From: Acidiphilium iwatense
GTDB taxonomy: Bacteria; Pseudomonadota; Alphaproteobacteria; Acetobacterales; Acetobacteraceae
DNA length: 64,000 nucleotides
Reading direction: 5' to 3'
Assembly (NCBI RefSeq): GCF_021556475.1
Contig: NZ_JAKGBZ010000016.1
Location: 1-64,000, forward strand
This document shows, in pieces, positions 43,337 through 52,229 of this stretch (position 1 is the stretch's first letter; every line of letters starts with the position of its first letter). Below the pieces are notes generated by a model. That model worked only from the letters and a program-made list of their open reading frames with translations. It was not told the origin of the DNA and searched no databases. The position numbers were made by a program, and so were the translations under genes.

Positions 43337-45160
43337 ATGGCGGGAACACTTCAGGTCGAGACTTTCCATCCCGTCACCACACCGGCGCCGGACTGGAGCG
43401 AAGCGGCGAACTGGTCCGGCAGCGCTGTGCCGGGCGCGGGCATCATCGCTGACATAATCGGAACCAAGGCGGCGATCGACCCCGGCATCACCATCGAGGC
43501 GGACGTCAGTTTGACGTCTTCGGATCTGATCGGCAATGGCGGCGCAATCGTGCTCGGCGCGGAAGCCAGTGTTTCGATTGCCGGCACGGCCTCATTCTAT
43601 GCCTATGATTCCGTGGTCAACCAGGGTGCCCTGGCGCTCGGTGCCGGTTCGGCGCTGGATGTGGTGGTCGATCTCGGCGCGATCAGCGGATTGACCGGCG
43701 CGCCGCCGCCGAGCTTCGCCAATACCGGCACGGTCAGCGTCGCATCGGGCGGAATGCTCGATATCGGCGGCACCGAATTCGAGAATCAGGCCGTGGTCGC
43801 ACTTGCGGGCGGCACGCTCGATGTTTCGGGCGGCGCGATCGGCGGGTCGGGAACTATAAGCCTCGCGAACAACGCCCTCGCCGCGTTCGGCGACGAGGTA
43901 GCGGCGCAGAGTTTCATCTTCGGCGCGGAAGGCGGCACGGTTTCGCTGGCCGATCCGCTGCTGGGAATCGGCGTGACGGTTTCCGGCTTCGGCGGCGGCG
44001 ATGTCCTGCTGCTGCTCGATCTCGCCGATGCACGCATTGTCCAGAATGCCGGCCGGGTGACCATTCTAAACCGCTTCGGCACGGCCGAAGGCAGTTTCGC
44101 CGATCCATCCGGCACGCGTCTCACGGTGATCGCCGATGGCCCGGGCAGCGCGATCGTCGCCGCCAGCACCTCGGCCGTGGCGACAACTCCCGATCCGCCC
44201 TGTTTCGTGCGCGGCACCGCGATCCTCACGCCGACCGGCTACCGCGCCGTCGAATCATTGAGACCGGGCGACACCGTCATCACTGCGGCGGGCTCGGTCC
44301 AGCCGATCGTCTGGGTCGGGTCGTGCACGCTCGATCTGGCAACCCATCCGAAACCCGATTCGGTGCAACCCGTGGAGATCGCGCCCGGAGCATTCGGCCC
44401 CGGCGTGCCGCGCCGGGCGCTGCGCGTCTCGCCCGATCACGCATTGTCGTTCGACGGCGTACTGATTCCGGCGAAACTGCTGGTCAACGGCGCAACCATC
44501 CGGCGCGAGCGGGACTGCATGGCGGTCACCTATCATCATATCGAACTGACGCGGCATGACATCGTGCTGGCCGAGGGTGCGGCGTGCGAATCCTATCTCG
44601 ACACCGGCAATCGCGCGGGGTTCGAACCGGCGGTATCCTGGCCGGTGCGGCGCAAACGCTGGGATTGTGACGCCTGCGCCCCGCTCTGCACCACCGGGCC
44701 GATCCTGCGCACGGTGCGCACCCGGCTTCACGCACGCGCAACCGAGTTAGGGTTTTCGCTCCGCCACGATTACGCCGTCACCCTCTGGATCGACGACGCG
44801 CCGATCCAGCGCCGTGCGGGTCCGGCCGGCGAAGCGCGATTCGTCGTGCCGGCGCGGCATGGCGGCCGCGTAACGATCCGTTCCGCTCGATTTATTCCCG
44901 CCGAGTTCGATCCGACCTCCGAAGACCGGCGTCATCTTGGTATCGCAATTACCAGGCTGCACATCGGACGCAGGCGGTTCGTCCCCGAGGCATTGGCCGA
45001 TTCCGGATTCCTTCCGCGCGCTTCGGGCGATTCGGCACTCTGGACCGATGGCGCCGGTGTCATCCGGCTACCGCCCGAGGCGCGTCACCTCGCGATCGGC
45101 CTTGCCGCCCTGCCGCTCATGTGGACGCGACCCGGCGCGGAACGATCAGCCGTGCCGTGA
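43337..45160 (+). CDS. Large Hint-domain protein with N-terminal repetitive beta-rich region
   Basis: A 607-residue protein beginning MAGTLQVETFHPVTTPAPDW, with a strong GGAGGAGGATTCCG before the ATG. Residues about 30-270 are Gly/Ala/Val-rich, repetitive and autotransporter-like (GNGGAIVLGAEASVSIAGTA, TLDVSGGAIGGSGTISLANN). Cys289 in CFVRGTAILTPTGYRAVESL starts a Hedgehog/intein (Hint_2) domain reaching about residue 430, with RALRVSPDHALSFDG. A C-terminal beta domain of about 170 residues ends the protein. Hint domains self-cleave peptides; this family is expanded in acetic acid bacteria and largely uncharacterised. No signal peptide is evident. It stands alone. Its end overlaps the maoC-like gene on the other strand by 44 bp. 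Confidence 0.82.
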   Translation: MAGTLQVETFHPVTTPAPDWSEAANWSGSAVPGAGIIADIIGTKAAIDPGITIEADVSLTSSDLIGNGGAIVLGAEASVSIAGTASFYAYDSVVNQGALALGAGSALDVVVDLGAISGLTGAPPPSFANTGTVSVASGGMLDIGGTEFENQAVVALAGGTLDVSGGAIGGSGTISLANNALAAFGDEVAAQSFIFGAEGGTVSLADPLLGIGVTVSGFGGGDVLLLLDLADARIVQNAGRVTILNRFGTAEGSFADPSGTRLTVIADGPGSAIVAASTSAVATTPDPPCFVRGTAILTPTGYRAVESLRPGDTVITAAGSVQPIVWVGSCTLDLATHPKPDSVQPVEIAPGAFGPGVPRRALRVSPDHALSFDGVLIPAKLLVNGATIRRERDCMAVTYHHIELTRHDIVLAEGAACESYLDTGNRAGFEPAVSWPVRRKRWDCDACAPLCTTGPILRTVRTRLHARATELGFSLRHDYAVTLWIDDAPIQRRAGPAGEARFVVPARHGGRVTIRSARFIPAEFDPTSEDRRHLGIAITRLHIGRRRFVPEALADSGFLPRASGDSALWTDGAGVIRLPPEARHLAIGLAALPLMWTRPGAERSAVP

Positions 45161-45569
45161 GCACCTGAACCACTTCACCGTTCTGATTGCTTGTCTCGCT
45201 GCGCACCACGATCCGCCCCCGATCGGGCCGCGAGACGGATGGCGTCACTTCCATCACCTCGCTGACCACGGTGAGCACGTCGCCCGGCCTTGTCGGGCGC
45301 GGCCACGAAATTTCGTTGCCGGCACCCACAATACCGCCCGCGAGTGGCACGCTTTCGACCAGCAGCCGCATGGTCAGCGCGGCGGTCTGCCAGCCGGATG
45401 CCGCGAGGCCGCCGAACAGCGTGTCCCGCGCCGCTTCCTCATCGAGATGGAACGGCTGCGGGTCATAGGTTGCTGCAAAATCCTTGATCGCGGCGGCATC
45501 GAGCGTCGTGCTGCCACTCTGGAACCGCTGGCCGACCGACAGATCGTCGAAATAAAGCCGGTCGCTCAT
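45117..45569 (-). CDS. MaoC-family hot-dog dehydratase
   Basis: A 150-residue single hot-dog protein: YFDDLSVGQRFQSGSTTLDA at the N-terminus, then DFAATYDPQPFHLDEEAARD, the hydratase motif with Asp and His. It is of the MaoC type that hydrates enoyl-CoA compounds; substrate unknown. The ATG overlaps the hrcA stop by 4 bp. Its 3' end runs 44 bp into the Hint gene in antisense. Confidence 0.85.
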   Translation of the reverse strand: MSDRLYFDDLSVGQRFQSGSTTLDAAAIKDFAATYDPQPFHLDEEAARDTLFGGLAASGWQTAALTMRLLVESVPLAGGIVGAGNEISWPRPTRPGDVLTVVSEVMEVTPSVSRPDRGRIVVRSETSNQNGEVVQVLTARLIVPRRVAST

Positions 45570-46669
45570 CCCAGCAGCCTGCCGATAACCCGCGCGGTAT
45601 AGTCCACCACCGGAATGATTTTGCCATAATTGATCCGGGTCGGTCCGATCACCCCGATCGCACCGACGATCCGGTCGTTGCGGTTGCGCGCGGGGGCGAC
45701 CACCATGGATACGCCGGCCGCGCCGAACAGCCCGCTTTCCGCACCGATGAAAATCCGTACACCATCGGAACGGTCTGCGAGTTCGAGCAGCTTGAGCATG
45801 GTTTCCTGCGCTTCCAGCCGCTCGAACAGATGCTGGATCGCTCCGAGCTTCTCGACTTGGTCGATATCCGCGAGTAGCCTGCCCTGGCCGCGCACGATCA
45901 GCGAACCGCCGCGTTCCTCGCCCGACCAGGTCGCGAGCCCGGCTGCCACCACGCCTGCGGTCAGCGTATCGAGCGCTGAGCGGTCCGCCTTCATGTCGGC
46001 GGCGACGCGCAGGCGAAGCTCGGCGAGCGACAGGCCGGAAAGCTGGGCGTTGAGATAATTGCTCGCCTCCTGCAACGCCGAAGGCGGCAGGCCGGGCGGC
46101 GTTTCGATCACCCGGTTCTCGACCTGACCGTCCGCCGAAACCAGCACGACCAAAGCCCGGCCGGAATTGAGCGGGACAAATTCGATATGCTTGACCGCAC
46201 CGTCCGATTTCGGCGCGAGAACGATCCCCGCCGCCGCGGACAGGCCCGAAAGCATGGTCGAAGCCTCGGCCAGTGTGTCCTGCACCGAACGGCCCGACTG
46301 GGCCAGCGCCGCCTCGATCCGCTCGCGCTCCTCGTCGGATAATTCGCCGAATTGCAGCAATCCATCGACGAACAGGCGCAAGCCCCGGTCGGTCGGCAGG
46401 CGCCCGGCCGAGGTATGCGGCGAGAACAGCAGCCCGGCATCGGTCAGATCCGCCATTACGTTGCGAATGGTCGCCGGCGACAGCCCCATGGGCAGCAGGC
46501 GCGAGAGGGTCCGGCTGCCCATCGGTTCGCCGGTTTCGACATATTGCTCGACGATTTCGCGCAGCACCGCCGCCGAGCGGGCATCGAGCCCAGGCGGCAG
46601 TTTCGGCGAACGCTGTTGTGGCTGGTCCATGACGCGAGACTCGGCTATCCCGTGCTCAAAATCAAGCAT
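45566..46669 (-). CDS. hrcA: Heat-inducible transcription repressor HrcA
   Basis: HrcA represses groESL/dnaK operons through CIRCE sites. Near the N-terminus is the winged-helix domain ([57 protein letters not shown]). A central insert follows, and the C-terminal [20 protein letters not shown] is typical. With the ATG at 46669 the protein is 367 residues and has AAAGGTGAGGT directly upstream. An in-frame ATG at 46630 gives 354 residues but lacks a ribosome site. It is divergent from rph. No CIRCE element was noticed in the 24-bp spacer, and grpE is not adjacent. Confidence 0.92.
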   Translation of the reverse strand: MLDFEHGIAESRVMDQPQQRSPKLPPGLDARSAAVLREIVEQYVETGEPMGSRTLSRLLPMGLSPATIRNVMADLTDAGLLFSPHTSAGRLPTDRGLRLFVDGLLQFGELSDEERERIEAALAQSGRSVQDTLAEASTMLSGLSAAAGIVLAPKSDGAVKHIEFVPLNSGRALVVLVSADGQVENRVIETPPGLPPSALQEASNYLNAQLSGLSLAELRLRVAADMKADRSALDTLTAGVVAAGLATWSGEERGGSLIVRGQGRLLADIDQVEKLGAIQHLFERLEAQETMLKLLELADRSDGVRIFIGAESGLFGAAGVSMVVAPARNRNDRIVGAIGVIGPTRINYGKIIPVVDYTARVIGRLLG

Positions 46670-46693
46670 ACCTCACCTTTCAGGAGCATCCCG

Positions 46694-47425
46694 ATGACCG
46701 AACCCGGACGACCGAGCGGCCGCGCCGCGGATGCGCTGCGCCGCGTCGACATCGTGACCGGTTTCGCCCGCCATGCCGAAGGCTCGGCGCTGATCCGCAT
46801 GGGCGGCACCGAGGTGCTCTGCGCGGCGAGCGTGGAAGGCCGGGTGCCGGGCTTCCTGCGCAATTCGGGTCAGGGCTGGGTGACCGCCGAATATGGCATG
46901 TTGCCGCGCGCGACCCATACGCGCGGCGATCGCGAGGCCGCGCGCGGCAAGCAATCGGGCCGCACCCAGGAAATCCAGCGGCTGATCGGGCGGTCCCTGC
47001 GCGCGGTGGTGGACCGGGCGGCATTGGGCGAAATGACCATCACGCTCGATTGCGACGTGCTGAATGCCGATGGCGGAACCCGCTGCGCCGCGATCACCGG
47101 CGCCTATGTGGCTCTGGCCCTGGCGATCAAAAAACTGCGCGCGGCCAATGTGCTGAAGGGCGACCCGCTGATCGGGCAGGTCGCGGCGGTGTCCTGCGGC
47201 ATCGCGGTGGGCGTGCCGGTGCTCGACCTCGATTACGCCGAGGATTCCGGCGCCGAGGCGGACGCCAATTTCGTGCTGACGGCGTCCGGCGGCATCGTCG
47301 AAATTCAGGCGACCGCCGAGCGTGCCACCTTCGACGAAGCAGCGTTCGGCGTCTTGCTTGGCCTGGCGCGGATCGGAACGGCGGCACTGTTCGCCGCACA
47401 GCAAGCGGCGATCGATGCGGCTTGA
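46694..47425 (+). CDS. rph: Ribonuclease PH
   Basis: A 243-residue phosphorolytic exoribonuclease that trims tRNA 3' ends. It begins [20 protein letters not shown]. The catalytic core contains [20 protein letters not shown] and [40 protein letters not shown] and [19 protein letters not shown] follow. AGGAGCATCCCG precedes the ATG at 46694. The open frame continues upstream but covers hrcA in antisense. The rdgB start overlaps its last 11 bp. Confidence 0.95.
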   Translation: MTEPGRPSGRAADALRRVDIVTGFARHAEGSALIRMGGTEVLCAASVEGRVPGFLRNSGQGWVTAEYGMLPRATHTRGDREAARGKQSGRTQEIQRLIGRSLRAVVDRAALGEMTITLDCDVLNADGGTRCAAITGAYVALALAIKKLRAANVLKGDPLIGQVAAVSCGIAVGVPVLDLDYAEDSGAEADANFVLTASGGIVEIQATAERATFDEAAFGVLLGLARIGTAALFAAQQAAIDAA

Positions 47426-48008
47426 ACGCGGTCAGCGACTCGTCATCGCCACCCATAACCCCGGCAAGGTGGTGGAATTCGCCGCCCTGCTCGCGCCCTA
47501 CGGGCTCGACTGCGTGGCCTCCGGCGCGCTTGGTTTTCAGGAACCCGAGGAGAACGCCGCGGATTTCGCCGGCAATGCGCGGATCAAGGCGCTCGCGGCG
47601 GCGCGCGACAGCGGCTTGTTCGCCCTGGCCGACGATTCCGGGCTGATGGTCGCGGCCATGGGCGGCGCACCGGGAGTGCGATCCGCCCGGTTCGCCGCCG
47701 ATTGCGGCGGTTTCGCCGCAGCGATGACGGCGATCATCGAGCGAACGCGCGAGGAACCCCGCGCCGCTTTCGCCTGCGCCCTGTGCCTCGCCGCACCGGA
47801 CGGAACCACCGCGACCTATCTCGGCTTCTGCCACGGCAGGATCGCCGATGCGCCGCGCGGCGCCGGCGGCTTCGGCTACGACCCGATTTTCATCCCCCAC
47901 GGCGATGACCGCAGCTTCGCGGAACTAAGCAAAACAGAGAAAAACGCGATCAGCCATCGCGGTCGCGCGCTGCGCCAGTTTGTCGCGGCGCATCTCGGCG
48001 ACGTTTAA
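47415..48008 (+). CDS. rdgB: XTP/dITP diphosphatase RdgB (HAM1 family)
   Basis: A 197-residue nucleotide-pool cleaner. The family start [20 protein letters not shown], the metal/catalytic block [20 protein letters not shown] with [17 protein letters not shown] and SHRGRAL are all present. It removes non-canonical purine nucleoside triphosphates. The order rph-rdgB is conserved across proteobacteria. It converges with the GST gene, with 4-bp overlap of ends at 48005-48008. Confidence 0.94.
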   Translation: MRLERGQRLVIATHNPGKVVEFAALLAPYGLDCVASGALGFQEPEENAADFAGNARIKALAAARDSGLFALADDSGLMVAAMGGAPGVRSARFAADCGGFAAAMTAIIERTREEPRAAFACALCLAAPDGTTATYLGFCHGRIADAPRGAGGFGYDPIFIPHGDDRSFAELSKTEKNAISHRGRALRQFVAAHLGDV

Positions 48009-48601
48009 CCCGGCGGTGCGGTTTCGATGAACGGGCGCTCCCCGGCGAACGGCTCGAACCACGCCGCAAGACGCGGGGCGGATACCCGCCAATCATAATC
48101 GGGAAGCCGGAAATCGAGATAACCAAGCGCGCACGCGATCGCGATGGTGCCGATATCGAGCAGTTTTCCCAGCGGATCGCGGTCGAGCACTATGACGGTA
48201 CGTGCGATGACCTCCCGCTGACGGGCAATGAAAGCATCGCGTGCGGCATCGCGCGGCTTCTGGCCCTCCATCCGGCAGATGACCGCGGCATCGAGAACCC
48301 CATCGCCCATCGCCTGATGGCGGAGTGCTACCCAGCGGGCGGCGCCGGCGGCGGGAAACAGCGGCGGCGCCTCGCCCACCGTATCGAGATACTCGCAGAT
48401 CACCGGGCTGTCATAGAGCGCGAACCCGTCCTCGGTGACGAGGCACGGCACCTTCGACAGCGGATTCTCCGCGATCAGCGCTACCGGGCTTTCATGCGGA
48501 TTGGTCGGGATTTTCTCGATCTGCCGGTCGATCTCGCGAGCGATGGCACAGGTCATCACCTTGCGGACATAGGGGCTGGTCGGAGAATAGAAAAGCTTCA
48601 T
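48005..48601 (-). CDS. Glutathione S-transferase family protein
   Basis: A 198-residue protein. The thioredoxin-like N-terminal domain starts MKLFYSPTSPYVRKVMTCAI and continues ENPLSKVPCLVTEDGFALYD with SPVICEYLD (the cis-Pro and glutathione-binding Ser). A helical C-terminal domain follows. The substrate is unknown. Confidence 0.88.
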   Translation of the reverse strand: MKLFYSPTSPYVRKVMTCAIAREIDRQIEKIPTNPHESPVALIAENPLSKVPCLVTEDGFALYDSPVICEYLDTVGEAPPLFPAAGAARWVALRHQAMGDGVLDAAVICRMEGQKPRDAARDAFIARQREVIARTVIVLDRDPLGKLLDIGTIAIACALGYLDFRLPDYDWRVSAPRLAAWFEPFAGERPFIETAPPG

Positions 48602-48712
48602 GGGCCGATCCCTTGGTTGCGGCGCAGATGTCTGGTTCGTTCGCGGGAATACAAGGGACGCGGTTCGGCGCCAATGGCACGGCGGCGATCAGGCGTTTTG
48701 TCCAGCCAAAGC

Positions 48713-48832
48713 CTATTTCGGTCTGGGTGACCCGAACAGATATTTGATCAGAGCGGCGATCGCGAGCACGATCAGCAACAGAACCAGCAGGCCGGCCAGA
48801 ATCATTCCGCCCATCATGCCACCGTGCATCAT
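48713..48832 (-). CDS. 39-residue Met-rich single-span membrane microprotein
   Basis: The minus-strand frame encodes MMHGGMMGGMILAGLLVLLL then IVLAIAALIKYLFGSPRPK. A Met/His/Gly-rich head resembling copper-binding methionine motifs is followed by one membrane helix and a short basic tail. It begins 17 bp after the stop of the Met/His-rich secreted protein gene, and AAGGAGAACC lies just before the ATG. Position, ribosome site and shared Met-rich composition support it as a real gene. The function is inferred only as metal-related. Confidence 0.6.
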   Translation of the reverse strand: MMHGGMMGGMILAGLLVLLLIVLAIAALIKYLFGSPRPK

Positions 48833-48849
48833 TGCCGGTTCTCCTTGCA

Positions 48850-49416
48850 TCAGCCTGGCCGTTGCATCATCCCGCGCATCATCGCCGGCATGCCGTCTTT
48901 GGCGAAAGCGTCGAGTTCCTTCGCGTGCGCATAAATCACCTTGACCATCTCCGGGTCGTCGGAGGTTTCGGTCACTTCGACGCCATCCGGCAGGATCTTG
49001 TATGTGCGGCGATATTTCGCGCTGTTCCGAAACATCGTGGTGACGCTCGGACTCATCGGATAGGGAAATGGACGGTTCGAATCGAGACGATCGTACATCT
49101 CGATCACATGGGCCTGGATGATGCCGGCGGTCTTCGCATTGCCCGACACCGTGGCGTCGATGATGCCGTTCGGCAGATATTGGGTGGCGCGCTGGATCTC
49201 GGCGTGGCGCTCGAACAACTCCATGCCGAGCTTCATCGGCCCCATCATGTTGTTATGCGACATCATGTCCCGCATGGTCCCGCCGCCCATCATTCCGCCG
49301 CCACCCATCATCCCTCCAGGCTGATCGGCGAACGCCTGGCGCCGGCCAAACCCGAGAGTCGCGAGAAAACCCGACAGAATGCCGCCGAGCGCGGCAGCAA
49401 TGGTTCGACGTTTCAT
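48850..49416 (-). CDS. Secreted Met/His-rich protein, possible copper-handling protein
   Basis: A 188-residue protein. A twin-Arg-like or Sec signal peptide (MKRRTIAAALGGILSGFLAT) is followed by a Gly/Met-rich patch with GGMMGGGGMMGGGTMRDMM and NNMMGPMK. A helical domain with HAEIQRATQYL and AHVIEMYDRLDSNRPFPYP follows, and MPAMMRGMMQ ends the protein. Methionine- and histidine-rich segments of this sort bind copper or silver in periplasmic proteins. The ATG at 49416 lies 4 bp from the left end of inverted-repeat copy 3, so no native ribosome site is visible. Confidence 0.65.
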   Translation of the reverse strand: MKRRTIAAALGGILSGFLATLGFGRRQAFADQPGGMMGGGGMMGGGTMRDMMSHNNMMGPMKLGMELFERHAEIQRATQYLPNGIIDATVSGNAKTAGIIQAHVIEMYDRLDSNRPFPYPMSPSVTTMFRNSAKYRRTYKILPDGVEVTETSDDPEMVKVIYAHAKELDAFAKDGMPAMMRGMMQRPG

Positions 49417-49420
49417 ATCA

Positions 49421-49540
49421 GGGTGTGTACCCAATGGCGGCGTTCGTCGCTCATGATCGGCAAGATCATTTCACTCCTCTCTTCTGGCCAGCGGCCAAAA
49501 TCCCTCCGGTCGCGGCCATACCGCCATTGGGAACACACCC
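49421..49540. repeat. MITE-like inverted-repeat element, copy 3 (120 bp)
   Basis: Left end GGGTGTGTACCCAATGGCGG (49421-49440) and right end CCGCCATTGGGAACACACCC (49521-49540) are inverted repeats with one mismatch. The interior (TTCGTCGCTCATGATCGGCA and onwards) matches copy 1 closely. It contains no gene and lies 4 bp from the start codon of the Met-rich protein gene and about 150 bp upstream of ada. Confidence 0.8.
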
Positions 49541-49690
49541 TATATTTCTCGCATAAAAAAGCGGCTCCTGGAACGTTGCCCGCAATCACAAGATTGCCAG
49601 AACAAAATCGAATTCGAAAGCAAGAGCCGGAGTGCTGGCAGCGTGCGCAACGCCCATCATCGCCCCATATTGGAGCCTTCGGAGCCAGAC

Positions 49691-50785
49691 ATGACCAGAA
49701 TGACCCTCTCTCCCGACCGAAACACGCCGATCCCGCCAATCGCCGATCCCGACGATGCGCGGTGGATCGCCGTCAAACGGCGGGATGCCAGTGCGGACGG
49801 ACATTTCTACTATGCGGTCCGCACCACCGGCGTCTATTGCCGCCCGTCCTGCGCCGCCCGGTTGCCCCGCCGCGAGAATGTCAGTTTTTATGCAACACGT
49901 GCCGAGGCGGAACAGGCCGGCTTCCGGCCGTGCAAACGATGCCGCCCCGGTGACGCCGCGCAGGCCAGCCGGCACGCCGCCGCCATCGCCCGCGCGTGCC
50001 GGCTGATCGAAACCGCCGAGGAACCGCCGGCCCTCGCCGAACTGGCCGATGCCGCCGGGCTGAGCCGGTACCATTTCCATCGCATCTTCAAGCAGATCGC
50101 CGGCGTCACCCCAAAGGCTTATGCGAGCGCGCATCGGGCAAAGCGGGTGCGCTCGGAACTCGGCCAGAGCGACACCGTCACCCGCGCGATCTTTGACGCC
50201 GGGTTCAATTCCAGCGGGCGTTTTTACGAAGGATCGACCAAAATTCTTGGAATGACTCCAGGCGCCTATCGTGATGGCGGTGCCGGGGCGGAAATCCGTT
50301 TTGCCGTCGCCGAATGCTCGCTCGGCGCCGTCCTGGTCGCCGCGACCGGCAAGGGAGTCGTCGCCATCGAGTTCGGCGCCGATCCCGAGCGGCTGGTCCA
50401 TGGGTTGCAGGATCGTTTCCCGAAGGCGGGCCTGACGGGCGGCGACGCTGCTTTTGAACGAATGGTGGCCGAGGTGATCGGCGCCGTCGAAGCACCGCGC
50501 CAGGGGCTCGATCTGCCGATCGATGTGCGCGGCACCGCCTTTCAGCAGCGCGTCTGGCAGGCGCTGCGGCAGATCCCGCCGGGCAGCACCGCGAGTTATG
50601 CCGAGATCGCCCGGCGCATCGGCAATCCGGCGGCGGTGCGGGCGGTGGCGCAGGCTTGCGCGGTCAACCCGGCAGCGGTGGTCATCCCCTGCCATCGCGT
50701 GGTCCGGTCGAACGGCGATCTCGGCGGCTATCGCTGGGGGATCGAGCGCAAGCGCGAATTGCTGCGCCGGGAGGGCGCAGTGTGA
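49691..50785 (+). CDS. ada: Bifunctional DNA-repair methyltransferase and regulator Ada
   Basis: A 364-residue Ada. The N-terminal zinc domain holds Cys50, Cys54, Cys81 and Cys84 (GVYCRPSCAARLP and PCKRCRPG); Cys50 is the likely phosphotriester methyl acceptor. An AraC-type HTH follows (LSRYHFHRIFKQIAGVTPKA). The C-terminal O6-methylguanine methyltransferase carries the active PCHRVV motif (Cys334). It repairs alkylated DNA and, once methylated, activates the adaptive response. The start codon of the next oxygenase gene overlaps the stop (TGATG), so the two are coupled. Confidence 0.94.
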   Translation: MTRMTLSPDRNTPIPPIADPDDARWIAVKRRDASADGHFYYAVRTTGVYCRPSCAARLPRRENVSFYATRAEAEQAGFRPCKRCRPGDAAQASRHAAAIARACRLIETAEEPPALAELADAAGLSRYHFHRIFKQIAGVTPKAYASAHRAKRVRSELGQSDTVTRAIFDAGFNSSGRFYEGSTKILGMTPGAYRDGGAGAEIRFAVAECSLGAVLVAATGKGVVAIEFGADPERLVHGLQDRFPKAGLTGGDAAFERMVAEVIGAVEAPRQGLDLPIDVRGTAFQQRVWQALRQIPPGSTASYAEIARRIGNPAAVRAVAQACAVNPAAVVIPCHRVVRSNGDLGGYRWGIERKRELLRREGAV

Positions 50786-51537
50786 TGCAGAGTTCCGCGA
50801 AGATCGCGCCATCGCGCCATCAGGCTGGATCAGATATCGCCGAGCGCGTTGCGCACCTCGACTGGCCGGCGCTGGAAGCCGATCTCGATGCGTTCGGCTG
50901 TGCGACCACGGGTCCATTGCTCACAACGGCCGAATGCGCCGATCTCGCCGGCCAATACAAGACCGATCGCCTGTTCCGAAGCCGGATCGTGATGGCGCGG
51001 CACGGCTTCGGCCGCGGCGAATACAAATACTACGCCTACCCGCTCCCCGACCTTGTGACCGGGCTGCGCACCGCACTCTATCCACGGCTTGCACCGATCG
51101 CCAATCGCTGGGACGTGGCTCTGGGACGCGGCGGAGACTATCCGGCCGAGCACCGTCGCTTCCTCGATTGCTGCCACGCGGCGGCACAGACGCGGCCCAC
51201 GCCGCTGCTGCTGAACTACGGCGCGGGCGACTACAACTGCCTGCATCAGGATCTTTATGGCGATCTGTTCTTTCCGCTCCAGGTGGCGTTTCTGCTGAGC
51301 GCGCCGGACGAAGACTTCACCGGCGGTGCCTTCGTGCTGACCGAGCAGCGGCCGCGCATGCAATCGCGCGCCGAAGTCGTGCCTCTCGTTCAGGGCGAGG
51401 GCGTGATCTTCGCGGTCAATCAGCGGCCGGTAACCGGTACGAAAGGCGCCTATCGGGTGACGATGCGGCACGGCGTCAGCCGCCTCCGCACCGGCCATCG
51501 GCTGACGCTCGGCATCATTTTTCACGACGCGGCATAA
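50785..51537 (+). CDS. 2OG-Fe(II) oxygenase coupled to Ada
   Basis: A 250-residue protein with the iron triad His154-x-Asp156 (LHQD) and His229, and a likely 2-oxoglutarate-binding Arg239 (TGHRLTLGIIFHDAA). Further blocks are CADLAGQYKTDRLFRSRIVM and LNYGAGDYNCLHQDLYGDLF. This is the 2OG oxygenase family often encoded directly after ada and related to AlkB-like functions. A role in alkylation repair is inferred from this coupling. It is not classical AlkB, whose sequence pattern is different. The frame extends 43 codons upstream within ada, but 50785 is the sensible start. Confidence 0.85.
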   Translation: MQSSAKIAPSRHQAGSDIAERVAHLDWPALEADLDAFGCATTGPLLTTAECADLAGQYKTDRLFRSRIVMARHGFGRGEYKYYAYPLPDLVTGLRTALYPRLAPIANRWDVALGRGGDYPAEHRRFLDCCHAAAQTRPTPLLLNYGAGDYNCLHQDLYGDLFFPLQVAFLLSAPDEDFTGGAFVLTEQRPRMQSRAEVVPLVQGEGVIFAVNQRPVTGTKGAYRVTMRHGVSRLRTGHRLTLGIIFHDAA

Positions 51538-51563
51538 CGCGGAACCGCCTCGCGCGGCGGGGT

Positions 51564-52163
51564 TTATGTGCCGTGGATATTGCGGGTGGTCGCACTTCGC
51601 GCGACGTCGTCAGGTCGGGCATAGGTGCGCATCGCCAAATCAAAGCTCGGATTGGTCACGCCGAACCACAGGCGTTCGTTCTTGAAGTGGTGCCACAAAT
51701 GATATTTCTTGATCCAGCGCCCCCAGCGCGTGCGCGGCCGATATGGGATGTGCGCCACGTAATGCACCCATTCGTAGTACAGGATGGCGAGCATCGCCCC
51801 CGCGATGATCGACGCGACGACCGACAGATTCGGCCAGATCAGGGCAACCAGACCGCCGGTCACCGCGAGATTGGGGATCAGGAACCAGAGCGGCAGGAAC
51901 AGCAGATCGAGCCGGTCGGGCTCGACATGATGATCGTAGTGCAGCCGGTGCTGCAGCCGCAGGATGAACGGAACCGCACGCATCGGCTTCGCGTGGAAGG
52001 CGAAGCGGTGATATCCGTATTCACTGAGGAAAAACAGCACACCACCCAGCACGATAAAGCCGGGATGCACTGGCCAAACATCCGCCAATGCAAGGCCGCC
52101 CCACACCGCCAGGGCGGCGAGCAGAGCTGTATTGCTGCCGTGCTTCAGGAAATTCGCGATCAT
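51564..52163 (-). CDS. Fatty acid hydroxylase / sterol desaturase family membrane protein
   Basis: From the ATG at 52163 the protein is 199 residues. It has three or four hydrophobic segments and the di-iron histidine boxes HRFAFH, HRLHYDHH, HYVAH and HLWHHFKNE. Such enzymes hydroxylate or desaturate lipid chains in the membrane using oxygen. The lipid substrate is not known. An N-terminal extension of 17 codons (52214) is rich in Cys and Thr and has no support. Confidence 0.82.
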   Translation of the reverse strand: MIANFLKHGSNTALLAALAVWGGLALADVWPVHPGFIVLGGVLFFLSEYGYHRFAFHAKPMRAVPFILRLQHRLHYDHHVEPDRLDLLFLPLWFLIPNLAVTGGLVALIWPNLSVVASIIAGAMLAILYYEWVHYVAHIPYRPRTRWGRWIKKYHLWHHFKNERLWFGVTNPSFDLAMRTYARPDDVARSATTRNIHGT

Positions 52164-52229
52164 TGCCGTGCCGTTCGAATGCGTGGATGTTTCGGTGCAT
52201 CGGCAGCATAGCACCGGACCCGGCGCGAA

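Noticed and set aside
50523-52211. 562-codon plus-strand frame spanning ada, the oxygenase and the fatty acid hydroxylase
   Set aside because: It crosses three well-supported genes in wrong frames and its protein is Arg-rich low-complexity.
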